From: JAEZJZ01 sp050949055
GTDB taxonomy: Bacteria > Bacillota > UBA994 > UBA5500
Direction: 5' to 3'
Length of the DNA: 64,000 nucleotides
Assembly (NCBI GenBank): GCA_050949055.1
Contig: JBMNFA010000001.1
Span: forward strand, 992,001-1,056,000
Shown: positions 44,965 to 53,267 of the stretch, one piece after another
Layout: the number at the start of each line of letters is the position of its first letter
Position numbering within the stretch: the first letter of the stretch is position 1
Made by a program: the position numbers and the translations under genes
The notes under the pieces: generated by a model
What the model saw: only the letters and a program-made list of their open reading frames with translations
What the model was told of the DNA's origin: nothing
Databases searched by the model: none

Positions 44965-45353
44965 TCTTTCTTCATCACCGCCTGTCCCAGCACTGTGAAC
45001 GGGCTTTCCAGCAGGCCCTGCATGATCGGCGTAAGAATGGGCAAGCGGCAGCGCACTTCCACTGTGATGGCGGTGCCGGGATAGCGGTTGGCTGCCGCCG
45101 GGTTGACGTCCACCGTCAACGCTGCCACTGGCAGAGGAGCGGCCGCTGCCAGCGCCGTCTGCCTGATCTCGTCGTCGTTGGCTCCCAGGGCCGCCTGCCG
45201 GGCCGCCTCGCGGGCCGCCGTGGTCACGGTCAAATAGCCGTGATAGATGCGGCCAAAGTCGATAATCCCCATCAACACCAACAGCAGCAAAGGCAGGACG
45301 ATGGCCATCTCCACCATCGCCTGACCGCGCCGATCCTCCCGCCATCTATTCAT
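44961..45353 (-). CDS. tadE: TadE-like minor pseudopilin
   Basis: 130 residues. Typical TadE start: DRRGQAMVEMAIVLPLLLLV followed by LMGIIDFGRIYHGYLTVTTA. Hydrophobic N-terminal helix with a short basic leader suitable for the prepilin peptidase next door, then a small beta domain. ATG 45353 overlaps the peptidase stop by four bases (ATGA). Confidence 0.92.
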   Translation of the reverse strand: MNRWREDRRGQAMVEMAIVLPLLLLVLMGIIDFGRIYHGYLTVTTAAREAARQAALGANDDEIRQTALAAAAPLPVAALTVDVNPAAANRYPGTAITVEVRCRLPILTPIMQGLLESPFTVLGQAVMKKE

Positions 45354-45811
45354 AGCAGCCACCCCAAGTCTGCCAGCAACACTCCCAGAGCGATCCCCGG
45401 CGAATAGGGGTAGGTGCGCTGCGTGCGGTAGGTATTTGTGACCAGGCCGTAGGAGGCTAGCAGCAGTTCCCGATGCAGCAGCAGGTGCAGCACAGCGAAC
45501 AGCCCGCCTGCCGCGGCACCGAGCAGCAACGCCTTCCAGAAGAAGGCCCAGCCCCGCATGATGCCCAAGGCGGCCAGCAGCTTCACGTCGCCACCGCCAA
45601 ACTTATTGAAAGCAAACAGCGGCAAGAGGATCAGGAGGCCGCAAGCGAAACCGAGGAAGCTATCCTTAAGGCCTTCGGTGCCTCGCAGCCAGATCTGCAG
45701 CGGCAACCCAACTCCAGCCATCCCCAGCGTCAGCCAGTTGGGAATGCGCCGTTCCCTCAGGTCGAAGTAGAGCACCAGCAGCAGGGCGGTATAGGTGACG
45801 ATCAGCAACAT
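45350..45811 (-). CDS. A24 prepilin peptidase (TadV/CpaA type)
   Basis: 153 residues, short A24 form without the methylase domain. The two catalytic aspartates are in YFDLRERRIPNW (about 17) and FGGGDVKLLAALG. Five or six membrane helices. It cleaves the Flp and TadE leaders at the membrane. AGGAGG is followed directly by ATGCGCATG, so the second ATG (45811) with six-base spacing is preferred. First gene of the tadV-E-G-cpaB-cpaE-tadA-B-C operon. Confidence 0.92.
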   Translation of the reverse strand: MLLIVTYTALLLVLYFDLRERRIPNWLTLGMAGVGLPLQIWLRGTEGLKDSFLGFACGLLILLPLFAFNKFGGGDVKLLAALGIMRGWAFFWKALLLGAAAGGLFAVLHLLLHRELLLASYGLVTNTYRTQRTYPYSPGIALGVLLADLGWLL

Positions 45812-46048
45812 GCGCATCCTCCTCTCGGGTTATTGAGACGGTTCCGACCAACCCGCTTTCGCGCCTCGCGCCGTTCGGCTGCCCCGGTGCGCTTCGCGCT
45901 GCAGCGTTCCCCGTCCGCTCCTCTGCCCCTATTGTCATGCTGAGCGCAACGAAGCATCTGGATTCTTCGTTCCGCTCAGAACGACAGTGATCGGGCTCAG
46001 TGGATGTGAGACAAGGTACACGTCCCGCTGTCTCATCGCGCAGTTTGG
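45812..46048. other. repeat-rich gap separating flp from the tad operon
   Basis: No gene. It holds GAGACGGTTCC at 45834, a mini version of the 157-bp repeat core (TGTCATGCTGAGCGCAACGA and an inverted TTCGTTCCGCTCAGAACGAC, about 45934-45992), and a palindrome TGAGACA...TGTCTCA with ACGTCCC inside (about 46007-46035). The tad operon promoter should also be here. Confidence 0.6.
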
Positions 46049-46091
46049 AAAAAACAGCCCTACTTGTGGGCCATAAGTAGGGCTGTTTTTT
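46049..46091. terminator. strong bidirectional terminator after flp
   Basis: ACAGCCCTACT / AGTAGGGCTGT (46054-46064 and 46076-46086) with AAAAAA on one side and TTTTTT on the other. It ends flp on the minus strand, so flp and the tad operon are separate transcripts. Confidence 0.92.
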
Positions 46092-46110
46092 GTCTTCAAG
46101 AGTTCAATGA

Positions 46111-46299
46111 TTAGCCACCGACTTCTGTTGGAGGGGTTTCTATTTGATCATGAGCGTTTGAGAAAAGTCCTTTAACCAACTCGCCAATCGGCCCAAGGAA
46201 CGCCAACGCAGCAATCGCAATCAACGCCAGAATCAATCCATACTCCACCATGCCTTGACCGGACTCGTCCTTCCAGAGACGAGTGAAAAACTTTGTCAT
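46111..46299 (-). CDS. flp: Flp/Fap-type pilin
   Basis: 62 residues, the major subunit of Tad pili. Leader MTKFFTRLWKDESG, then the Flp signature GQGMVEYGLILALIAIAALA with the conserved E-Y pair following the predicted cleavage site after G. The short hydrophilic C-terminus is NAHDQIETPPTEVGG. ATG 46299 has GGAGG eight bases upstream; an in-frame GTG three codons earlier is part of that ribosome binding site. It is followed by a strong terminator, fitting a highly expressed monocistronic pilin. Confidence 0.95.
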   Translation of the reverse strand: MTKFFTRLWKDESGQGMVEYGLILALIAIAALAFLGPIGELVKGLFSNAHDQIETPPTEVGG

Positions 46300-46502
46300 C
46301 TTTTTCACCTCCCTATTCCGGATCTAAACAACTCGGTAAACCACTAACCTCTGGTTTTTTGAAGAACCCCATATGGCTGATGAGACTATCCTGAGCTTGT
46401 CCACTTGGCGGTGTCACAGCTATTATGGACTCGCCCTGCCGTTTGGGGATCTTCCTCTGCAGTTGTGATGACATATCATAGGTGCCTGTATCTCTGACCA
46501 TA

Positions 46503-46545
46503 TCTTAAAAAAAAACAAGAACCGACACATGCTGCGCCGGTCTCA
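46503..46545 (-). terminator. terminator of the upstream small membrane-protein gene
   Basis: Minus strand ACCGGC / GTCGGT stem (one G-T pair) followed by TTCTTG and ten T residues. It separates the 46573-47025 gene from flp; the 200 bases between it and flp must contain the flp promoter, but I see no clear consensus. Confidence 0.75.
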
Positions 46546-46572
46546 TTTTGGTACAAGTATCCAGTCCTAATT

Positions 46573-47025
46573 TTAGCCCCCTGTCGGTAGGGCTGCGGTC
46601 CCAATGGGTGTAGGACCGTTTGTCAGCAGTTGAGCCACCGCCTGCAGCGCAGCCAACGGAGTGAGGCGATCTGTCAGGTCCAGAAACAACAGCAATTGGC
46701 CCTCGGCTTGGTCAAAATCCACCAGGTTATGTTTGACCCCAGACCGGAAACGGAAGAACGGATAGGTGTTGTTCAATCGTTCGACAATCGGCATCACTTG
46801 CTGGCCGTCGTCCTCTGCCAGGATCCAGATCTCGCCCACCTCGATCTGCGAGCTATGGCTGAGCAGCTGGCACAAGAGACGCAAAAAGGGATCCAAGAAC
46901 CTTTCCCCGTGTTGCACCTGCAGCATCAGACTCACCTTCACCGGCCGTTGTTTCTCTGCTATGTACAAAGCCCATGCCGTCCAAATTCCCAGCAGCGCCA
47001 ACCCGGCGAGCAACAGCAGCACCAT
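46573..47025 (-). CDS. membrane-anchored protein of unknown function
   Basis: 150 residues. Start ATG 47025 (MVLLLLAGLALLGIWTAWAL) has GGGAGG eight bases upstream. A single N-terminal membrane helix (1-22) anchors a domain of alternating strands and helices: VKVSLMLQVQHGERFLDPFL, IEVGEIWILAEDDGQQVMPI and LLLFLDLTDRLTPLAALQAV. The order resembles the beginning of a GT-A glycosyltransferase fold (VSLMLQ, then EIWILAEDD), but it is too short and lacks a clear metal motif, so this is only a shape resemblance. It is divergent from the membrane gene at 47149. Confidence 0.7.
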   Translation of the reverse strand: MVLLLLAGLALLGIWTAWALYIAEKQRPVKVSLMLQVQHGERFLDPFLRLLCQLLSHSSQIEVGEIWILAEDDGQQVMPIVERLNNTYPFFRFRSGVKHNLVDFDQAEGQLLLFLDLTDRLTPLAALQAVAQLLTNGPTPIGTAALPTGG

Positions 47026-47110
47026 GCTCCCACCCCTCCCTCGTATTTGCTTCATCCTATGAGATAGCACTATAAACTGTGCCGCAGAGCATGTGCCGCA
47101 GTAGTACCCG

Positions 47111-47119
47111 TGCTACAAT
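47111..47119 (+). promoter_or_regulatory. extended -10 promoter of 47149 gene
   Basis: TGCTACAAT (TGn plus TACAAT) 30 bases before the TTG start. No good -35 is visible at the expected distance, which fits an extended -10 promoter. Confidence 0.5.
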
Positions 47120-47148
47120 GGGTATAAGAATCGCAGGGAGGGGTTCAT

Positions 47149-48006
47149 TTGCAGGAAGTATGGCAATCCTTTGCTGACGGCTGGAGGACACTGCATAGAA
47201 ACTGGATTCTGGTTTGGTTTCCATTTTTGATCGTACTGGGGCTGGCACTGCTGTTGATTATGATCGTGGTCGGGATGGCACTCAGTTCGGGAGGGTTGCG
47301 TCACTTGTCGGACCTGGACCGGCTCTACTGGTCGGAGGCTGTCCTGCTGATCAGGCGCTTTGCCTTCCTGGCTGTGCTGGTCTTCTTGGCGGCGATGGCG
47401 GTGCTGGCCGGGCAGGCCAACATGTATGCCTGTGCGTCGGCTGGCGAGCCAGCGACCATAGGACACTTCTTTGACGGCATCCGCCGCATGTATTGGCGCT
47501 TCTTGGGAGGCAACCTGTTGCTGGCAGCGGCCGGTTTTGTCTTCACAGTGATCTTTTTTGGCGGCCTGATGCAGCAACTGTGGTTTCACCTGCAATCCAA
47601 CCCCCGCCTGGATATGGGCGCATTGTTCGCCTGGGCCCTGTCCACCGCTCCCCTAGCCATTGCTGGCTGGGTACTCTTTCTGGTGGCGGGGATACTTCTC
47701 TCCATGTGGACCAAGCTAGTTGCCATAGAAGACTTAAGCGCCACTTCCGCTATCCTGGGCAGCGTACGCCTGGTGGTTGCGCAGTTGGGCCCCTTCTTGG
47801 CTCTCAGCGTGATCAGTTGGCTGGCTTCCCGGATCTTACAGGGGTTCGGAGACAGCGGAGGTTTAGCCTCCTTGTTGACCAGCCTAGCCGAGGTGATCTG
47901 GGCCACCTATTACCAGTTGGTGCTATTCATCTTCTATAGAAAGATTACTGGCACGCCGTCGGAACAACCCCCCGAAACCACTGTGCCGCCGCTGCTAGAG
48001 GCTTAA
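47149..48006 (+). CDS. polytopic membrane protein of unknown function
   Basis: 285 residues with about six hydrophobic segments (near 22-45, 68-92, 118-142, 162-190, 205-228, 243-265). The N-terminus EVWQSFADGWRTLHRNWILV and the IRRMYWRFLGGNLLLAA segment recall the DUF4013/DUF7544-like membrane families common in Firmicutes, but I cannot assign it firmly. Start TTG 47149 with AGGGAGGGG six bases upstream. No terminator is evident before the metK promoter 20 bases downstream. Confidence 0.8.
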   Translation: MQEVWQSFADGWRTLHRNWILVWFPFLIVLGLALLLIMIVVGMALSSGGLRHLSDLDRLYWSEAVLLIRRFAFLAVLVFLAAMAVLAGQANMYACASAGEPATIGHFFDGIRRMYWRFLGGNLLLAAAGFVFTVIFFGGLMQQLWFHLQSNPRLDMGALFAWALSTAPLAIAGWVLFLVAGILLSMWTKLVAIEDLSATSAILGSVRLVVAQLGPFLALSVISWLASRILQGFGDSGGLASLLTSLAEVIWATYYQLVLFIFYRKITGTPSEQPPETTVPPLLEA

Positions 48007-48025
48007 CCCCGGATGGCTAAAATCG

Positions 48026-48054
48026 TTGACAGCCGGGAAAAATGACCCTATAAT
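48026..48054 (+). promoter_or_regulatory. consensus sigma-A promoter of metK
   Basis: TTGACA (48026-48031), exactly 17 bases, TATAAT (48049-48054). Perfect consensus in both hexamers. Transcription would begin near 48061, just before the riboswitch P1 stem. Confidence 0.93.
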
Positions 48055-48064
48055 GAATCGCGTA

Positions 48065-48213
48065 CTCTTATCAAGAGAGGTGGAGGGACGGGCCCGATGA
48101 AACCCAGCAACCAGCGCCGATCAGGCGTCAGGTGCTAACTCCTGCAGAACCGAGTTCTGGGAGATAGGAGCAGAAGGGAACCCGTATGCCGCTTCTCACC
48201 AGAAGCGGCTTTT
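48065..48213 (+). ncRNA. SAM-I riboswitch (S-box) with terminator, controlling metK
   Basis: P1 strands CTCTTAT and ATAGGAG (48065-48071, about 48164-48170) enclose the conserved core GAGGTGGAGGGA, GATGAAACCCAGCAACC and GGTGCTAACTCCTGCAGAA. A terminator follows: GCCGCTTCT / AGAAGCGGC plus TTTTG (48188-48213). When S-adenosylmethionine binds, the aptamer is stabilised and transcription stops before metK; without it an antiterminator forms. The placement right behind a consensus promoter is standard. Confidence 0.96.
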
Positions 48214-48250
48214 GTCATGGCAAAGGGGAGACACCCGGGATTTGGTCTGG

Positions 48251-48290
48251 TCCCTCCCCGATGCTGCCACGGTGATTTCATGGGGAGGGA
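48251..48290 (+). promoter_or_regulatory. hairpin covering the metK Shine-Dalgarno
   Basis: TCCCTCCCC (48251-48259) is perfectly complementary to GGGGAGGGA (48282-48290), extended by ATG/CAT across a one-base bulge. The second arm is the metK ribosome binding site, seven bases before the ATG. The structure could hide the site from ribosomes, a second layer beyond the riboswitch terminator. Functional role is inferred. Confidence 0.6.
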
Positions 48291-48297
48291 ACGATAG

Positions 48298-49494
48298 ATG
48301 CTAGCCAAGAACCACTACTTCTTCACATCCGAGTCGGTGACCGAAGGGCACCCCGACAAAGTCGCCGATCAGATTTCGGATACGATTTTGGACGCCATTC
48401 TCAGCCAGGATCCGGCTGCCCGGGTGGCCTGCGAGACCACAGTCACCACCGGCATGGTGCTGGTGGTGGGCGAAATCACTACTGACTGCTATGTGGACAT
48501 CCCCAAGTTGGTGCGCCAGACCATCAAGGACATCGGCTACACCCGGGCCAAATACGGCTTCGACGGCGACACCTGTGCCGTGCTCACCTCCATCGACGAA
48601 CAGTCTCCCGACATCGCCCAGGGCGTGAACGATGCGCTGGAACACAAGAGCGGCGAGCAGCAGGACCAGGCGGCGCTGATCGGCGCCGGAGATCAGGGGA
48701 TGATGTTTGGCTTTGCCTGCAACGAGACCGATGAATACATGCCCATGCCGATCATGCTGGCCCACAAGCTGGCCCGTCGCTTGGCTGGAGTTCGGCGCAC
48801 CCGTATTCTGCCCTACCTGCGCCCGGACGGCAAGACGCAGGTGACGGTGGAGTACGAAGGGTACAAACCGCTGCGGGTAGATACCATCGTCATTTCCACC
48901 CAGCACAAGCCGACGGTGGAGCTGGAGCAGATCCGGGCCGATGTGATCGAGCAGGTGATCAAGCCAGTGATCCCGGAGCATCTGCTGGACGAGAACACTC
49001 GCATCTTCGTCAACCCCACCGGTCGCTTTGTGGTCGGCGGACCGCAGGGCGATTCCGGGCTGACCGGACGCAAGATCATCGTGGATACTTATGGTGGCAT
49101 GGCCCGTCACGGGGGCGGTGCTTTTTCCGGCAAGGATCCCACCAAAGTCGACCGTTCCGCCGCTTATGCAGCTCGCTATGTGGCCAAAAACGTGGTGGCA
49201 GCCGGCCTGGCCGACCGCTGCGAAATCCAGTTGGCCTATGCCATCGGGGTAGCCCAGCCAGTGAGCATCATGGCTGAAACCTTTGGCAGCGGCAAGGTGA
49301 GCAACGAACGCATCGTGGAGTTGGTCCGGCGTCATTTCGACCTGCGTCCTGCGGCGATCATCCGGGACCTGGACCTGAAACGGCCCATCTATCGCCAGAC
49401 GGCAGCCTATGGTCATTTCGGGCGGGATGACCTGGACCTGCCATGGGAGCGGCTGGACAAGGCTGAGGCGCTGCGGGCAGACGCCGGGCTATAG
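48298..49494 (+). CDS. metK: S-adenosylmethionine synthetase
   Basis: 398 residues, full length. Makes S-adenosylmethionine from methionine and ATP in the cytoplasm. Signatures: FFTSESVTEGHPDKVADQIS (ATP/Mg site), GAGDQGMMFGFACNETDEYM (hexapeptide GAGDQG), GGAFSGKDPTKVDRSAAYAA (the GGGAFSGKD loop) and C-terminal YGHFGRDDLDLPWE. Start ATG with GGGGAGGGA seven bases upstream. Regulated by the SAM-I riboswitch and possibly by the hairpin that covers its ribosome binding site. Monocistronic, with a terminator at 49516. Confidence 0.99.
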   Translation: MLAKNHYFFTSESVTEGHPDKVADQISDTILDAILSQDPAARVACETTVTTGMVLVVGEITTDCYVDIPKLVRQTIKDIGYTRAKYGFDGDTCAVLTSIDEQSPDIAQGVNDALEHKSGEQQDQAALIGAGDQGMMFGFACNETDEYMPMPIMLAHKLARRLAGVRRTRILPYLRPDGKTQVTVEYEGYKPLRVDTIVISTQHKPTVELEQIRADVIEQVIKPVIPEHLLDENTRIFVNPTGRFVVGGPQGDSGLTGRKIIVDTYGGMARHGGGAFSGKDPTKVDRSAAYAARYVAKNVVAAGLADRCEIQLAYAIGVAQPVSIMAETFGSGKVSNERIVELVRRHFDLRPAAIIRDLDLKRPIYRQTAAYGHFGRDDLDLPWERLDKAEALRADAGL

Positions 49495-49515
49495 TCGGAC
49501 TACTGAACTGAGTTT

Positions 49516-49549
49516 GGGACCACGGTACACGAAACCGTGGTCCCTTTTC
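49516..49549 (+). terminator. Rho-independent terminator of metK
   Basis: GGGACCACGGT / ACCGTGGTCCC, a perfect 11-bp stem, followed by CTTTTCTCTT. Confidence 0.93.
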
Positions 49550-50010
49550 TCTTGAAGACAGTGACGATCGGTGCGTTGCTTAATCATGCACGTTAACCCG
49601 GATCATTCCGGGCACTTCCACAAGCCCGGCGTAAACCCCGAGCAGAACCTGGATCCTCGCGGAACCTACGCTGAGTTCACAAAGCGTCAAGATGACGCCT
49701 CATAGGGTCTAGCAAAGCCGCTTCTATGGATGAAGGCAATTATCTAGTTATGGTATTTCTGTCGTTTGAAAGGTGTTATTGCAGGCAGCCCGGCCCAGTC
49801 CAGCTAGTTCCTGACATCGATACTGTCTGCTTGCTTGCAGTCCCTGCATGACTGGCGGGAAAGCAATTAGCAGAATAGCTGTTACTACTGGCAGGACTAT
49901 GTAGACGCTACAGCGAATTCTGACAATGACAACGAGGGACAGGATTAGCGCACATGAATAATAATTCGACCGGTTCCGCCACCGGTCTACGGGGATAGGA
50001 TTGATTTTTG
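49550..50010 (+). other. 460-bp leader region upstream of degS
   Basis: No gene or recognised RNA. A perfect stem GACCGGT / ACCGGTC (about 49968-49987) lies about 25 bases before the degS start, close to its GGGGATAGGA ribosome binding site. The degS promoter must be in this stretch, but no consensus pair is convincing. Confidence 0.4.
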
Positions 50011-51168
50011 ATGGTTGATAGCACTCAGTTGATGGATCAGATTATCCGTGATACCATTTTGGCGCTGGAAGAGAGCAAACAGCAGCTGTTTGATATCTCC
50101 GAGATGGCCCGTGCCGAGTGCACCCGACTGGAGATGCAGCTGGCCGAGGTGAAGACCCAGCTGAGAAAGGTGATCGGTCGGGTGAACGAGCGCGAGCGGC
50201 AGTATCGCATGGCTCGGCTGCGCCTGATGGAAGTCAGCCGCGACTTCGAGCGCTATTCAGAAGTGCATATCAAGGAAGCCTATGAAGTGGCGCAAGCTGC
50301 TCAATTGGATCTGGTGGTGCTGCGAGAACGCGAGTCCCATCTGCGCAACCAACGGGACGACTTGGAGCGCTCACTGTACAACCAGCAGGGCACTATCCGT
50401 TCAGCTGACGAGCAGGTAAGCCAGGTGAACGTGGCTATCGAGTACCTGCGCGGCAACCTGAAGGAACTATCTGGGCAGATAGACAGCTATCAGCAGCGGC
50501 ATCTGCTGGGCATCAAGGTGATTAAGGCCCAGGAAGAGGAGCGGCGGCGAGTCGCCAGGGACATCCATGATGGACCGGCTCAGACCTTGGCCAATGTGGT
50601 GCTGAGGGCAGAGATCTGTGAGAAGCTGCTGGACTCGGATCTGGAAGAAGTAAGGCAGGAGCTGCAGCAGCTGAAGGAAGTGGTGCGGCGCAGCCTGAAG
50701 GATATCCGCAAAGTGATCTACGATCTGCGACCGATGACCCTGGACGATCTGGGGTTGATCCCCACGTTGCGCCGGTATATCAACGAAATGAAGGAGCGCC
50801 CGGGGTTGTTCATAGATTTCTCTGTTGTTGGCAAGGAGTGCCGCCTACCCTCCCATGTGGAGGTGGGGGTGTTTCGAGTGGTGCAGGAAGCATTACATAA
50901 TGTGCTCAAACATGCCAATGCCTCATCGGTTCTGGTCCGCATAGAGTTCCTGTCGGACGAGCTATCGGTGCTGATCAAAGACAACGGAACTGGGTTTCAG
51001 CCGGATGAAGCATTACACCGACAGGGGGACCACTTCGGGTTGCTGAGCATGCGGGAGCGCGTGGAGTTGCTGCAAGGAGACTGGAGACTGTCATCCGCCC
51101 CCAAACAGGGCACGGAAGTTACCTTCACGGTGCCGGTCAAGGAGGAAAGGGAATCCAATGGCCATTAG
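50011..51168 (+). CDS. degS: cytoplasmic sensor histidine kinase DegS
   Basis: 385 residues, no membrane helix. A long coiled-coil sensor domain (1-165) precedes the HisKA_3 dimerisation domain with phosphorylation site H186 (RRRVARDIHDGPAQTLANVV). The HATPase_c domain follows, with N-box VQEALHNVLKHANASSVLV and G-boxes DNGTGFQPDE and HFGLLSMRERVELLQG. Same layout and length as B. subtilis DegS, which controls exoenzymes, motility and competence with DegU. ATG 50011 lies ten bases after GGGGATAGGA; a TTG immediately before is possible. It overlaps degU by 11 bases. Confidence 0.95.
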   Translation: MVDSTQLMDQIIRDTILALEESKQQLFDISEMARAECTRLEMQLAEVKTQLRKVIGRVNERERQYRMARLRLMEVSRDFERYSEVHIKEAYEVAQAAQLDLVVLRERESHLRNQRDDLERSLYNQQGTIRSADEQVSQVNVAIEYLRGNLKELSGQIDSYQQRHLLGIKVIKAQEEERRRVARDIHDGPAQTLANVVLRAEICEKLLDSDLEEVRQELQQLKEVVRRSLKDIRKVIYDLRPMTLDDLGLIPTLRRYINEMKERPGLFIDFSVVGKECRLPSHVEVGVFRVVQEALHNVLKHANASSVLVRIEFLSDELSVLIKDNGTGFQPDEALHRQGDHFGLLSMRERVELLQGDWRLSSAPKQGTEVTFTVPVKEERESNGH

Positions 51169-51805
51169 AATCTTGCTCGTAGACGATCATCAGCTTTTTC
51201 GCGAGGGTTTGCGTCGCATCTTGGAGTTGGAGAGCGACATCACCATCGTCGGTGAAGCAGCAAACGGCATCGAGGCCATGACTTCCGTCGCCCGCCTGCG
51301 ACCGGATGTTATTTTGATGGATATCAACATGCCCGAATGCAATGGCGTGGAGGCAACCAAACGCATCAAGCAGGAAGTGCCGGATCTGGCCATCTTGGTG
51401 CTGACCATCCACGACGATAGCGAGTATCTGTTTGAGGTGCTGCGGGCAGGCGCCTGCGGGTATCTGCTGAAGGATGTGGAACCTGCGCGGCTGATCGAAG
51501 CCATCCGCACGGTGGCCAGAGGCGGCTCGGTGGTCAATCCGGCGATGACCGGACGGCTGATTCACGAGTTTGGCCGCCTGTACAAGGCGCATGAGGAAGA
51601 AGAGCAACTGCTCAGCGCCCGGGAACAGGAAGTGCTGGACTTAATGGCCAAGGGGTTGGGCAACAAGGAGATAGCCCAGCAGCTGTATATCAGTGAGAAG
51701 ACGGTGAAGAACCACGTCAGCAGCATTCTGCGCAAACTGGATGTCAACGACCGTGTGCAGGCGATTGTGCAAGGAGTGAAGCTGAAGCTGGTGAAAATTA
51801 GCTAG
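51158..51805 (+). CDS. degU: LuxR-family response regulator DegU
   Basis: 215 residues. Receiver domain with VDDHQLF at 8-14, phosphoacceptor D55 (VILMDINMPECNG) and the lysine in YLLKDVEPARLIEA. C-terminal LuxR helix-turn-helix (about 145-205): LSAREQEVLDLMAKGLGNKE, then TVKNHVSSILRKLDVNDRVQ. DNA-binding output of DegS. AAGGAGGAAAGG precedes the ATG. Its stop overlaps the end of degV tail to tail by eight bases. Confidence 0.95.
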   Translation: MAIRILLVDDHQLFREGLRRILELESDITIVGEAANGIEAMTSVARLRPDVILMDINMPECNGVEATKRIKQEVPDLAILVLTIHDDSEYLFEVLRAGACGYLLKDVEPARLIEAIRTVARGGSVVNPAMTGRLIHEFGRLYKAHEEEEQLLSAREQEVLDLMAKGLGNKEIAQQLYISEKTVKNHVSSILRKLDVNDRVQAIVQGVKLKLVKIS

Positions 51806-52658
51806 ATGCTATAGAGGTTACAGCGGGATGGAAGGCGACGCCCAGCATACCGGGACCGCCGTGCATGGCCAGCGATGCGCTGATATCGCAGACATAGTGC
51901 TGGCGCACGTCCAACTCTGCCTGCAGTTTGGCCAGCAATTCGCCGGCCGCAACCGTATCCTCGGCGTGATGTACTGCCACCGCCACTGGGTGGCCGCCAG
52001 CTGCCTCTTTGATCAACTCCACCATGCGGTTGATGGCAGCCGGCCAGCTGCGTGCCTTATCCACCACCTGCACATTCCCCTGGTCCGTTCCTAGGATGGG
52101 CTTGATGTTCAGCATGCGGCCGATCAGCGCCTTGGTCATGTTCACCCGTCCGCTCTTCTGTAGATATTTGAGCGTGGGCACAGCTGCATAGACATGGGTC
52201 GCCGAACGCAGCTGCTCCAGCAGATGGATGATCTGGTCCACCGGATGGCCTGCCAGGGCTGCCTCGGCGGCAGCGATGGCTAACAGACCGGTGCCCATGG
52301 CAAATGACTCGCTATCGAACACGGTTACCGCCCCTGCGGGCAGCATCTCAGCGGCGATGCGAGCGCTTTGCACCGTGCCGCTAGCCTTGCCGGTGACGAA
52401 CACGCCGATCACCTGATGTCCAGCGTCCACCAGCGGTTGAAACACCTGCAGAAAATCCCCTGGGGCAGGCTGCGAAGTGGTGGGCATCTCTCCCCGGCGC
52501 AACAGCTCGTAGAGGGCGGCCATGTCCATATCCACACCCTCTCTGAACGTCTGCTGTCCCACGCTCACGCTCATCGGCACCAACTCTATCCCCAGTTTGG
52601 CCGCCGCTTCGGCCGGCAAGCATGCCGCCGTGTCGGTGACTATAGTTATTTTGCTCAT
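51798..52658 (-). CDS. degV: DegV family fatty-acid-binding protein
   Basis: 286 residues, typical of DegV/FakB proteins, which present a bound fatty acid to the kinase FakA. Family motifs: ITIVTDTAACLPAEAA, PTTSQPAPGDFLQVF (the T-S-Q-P segment), GVFVTGKASGTVQSARIA, YLQKSGRVNMTKALIGRMLN and C-terminal SASLAMHGGPGMLGVAF. Start ATG with GGAGGT ten bases upstream. Next to degSU as in B. subtilis, but here on the opposite strand and overlapping the end of degU. Which lipid it binds is unknown. Confidence 0.94.
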   Translation of the reverse strand: MSKITIVTDTAACLPAEAAAKLGIELVPMSVSVGQQTFREGVDMDMAALYELLRRGEMPTTSQPAPGDFLQVFQPLVDAGHQVIGVFVTGKASGTVQSARIAAEMLPAGAVTVFDSESFAMGTGLLAIAAAEAALAGHPVDQIIHLLEQLRSATHVYAAVPTLKYLQKSGRVNMTKALIGRMLNIKPILGTDQGNVQVVDKARSWPAAINRMVELIKEAAGGHPVAVAVHHAEDTVAAGELLAKLQAELDVRQHYVCDISASLAMHGGPGMLGVAFHPAVTSIASS

Positions 52659-52716
52659 TATAGAATTACCTCCAAGAACGATTCTCCTCTAGCCTTTTAC
52701 ATCTCTATAGACCCAC

Positions 52717-53166
52717 TTAGTCCGCAGAAGTGTCGCGGCACAATCTGCCAAGCGCAAACCCGATCCAATGCATCACCAACAGCCCAAATAGGATGCCTAA
52801 TCCATCGATGCCCACATCCCGCCAGCTGGGACCGCGGCCTGGGACGAAAGACTGGTGCCACTCGTCGCTGACAGCAAAAGCTAGCGAAAGCAGAAGACTG
52901 AGTCGGAAGGCACGCCTGGCCCACAGGGGCTGCACTGCTCGCCAACAGAGTATGGCCAGCACCGCGTATTCGATCAAGTGGGCCGATTTCTGCACAGAAA
53001 ACTTGATCACGCCCGCATTAGGTGCATAAGCAGGAATGATCGGCTCCACTAAAGCCCGCAGCCAAGCGCTGACCTGATCACCGCTCTGGCTGGAAAAATA
53101 GAAAATCACCGCCATCCACAGCAACCAGGGCAGTAAGCGATAGCAGATATGTTCCCTCTTGCGCAC
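52717..53166 (-). CDS. VanZ-like membrane protein
   Basis: 149 residues with four hydrophobic segments. VanZ family core: VIFYFSSQSGDQVSAWL, KSAHLIEYAVLAILCWRAV, AVSDEWHQSFVPGRGPSWRD and VGIDGLGILFGLLVM. VanZ itself gives low-level teicoplanin resistance, but most relatives have no known role. GTG 53166 is favoured (GGAGG seven bases upstream); a TTG one codon earlier is possible. Same strand as degV, 58 bases upstream of it. Confidence 0.9.
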   Translation of the reverse strand: MRKREHICYRLLPWLLWMAVIFYFSSQSGDQVSAWLRALVEPIIPAYAPNAGVIKFSVQKSAHLIEYAVLAILCWRAVQPLWARRAFRLSLLLSLAFAVSDEWHQSFVPGRGPSWRDVGIDGLGILFGLLVMHWIGFALGRLCRDTSAD

Positions 53167-53267
53167 CAAATCACCTCCCCGACTGCCACCTGAGCAAAGA
53201 CAAATCGCGCGCCCCCATGACAGCCTGACCTTAGTTTATGCGGTATGGAACTCTTTGACTATACCCT

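Noticed and set aside
46313..46501. 62-codon minus-strand frame upstream of flp
   Set aside because: No ribosome binding site, no recognisable features, and it would occupy the flp promoter region.
48301..49416. 371-codon frame antisense to metK
   Set aside because: metK is certain on the plus strand; the antisense frame is its mirror.
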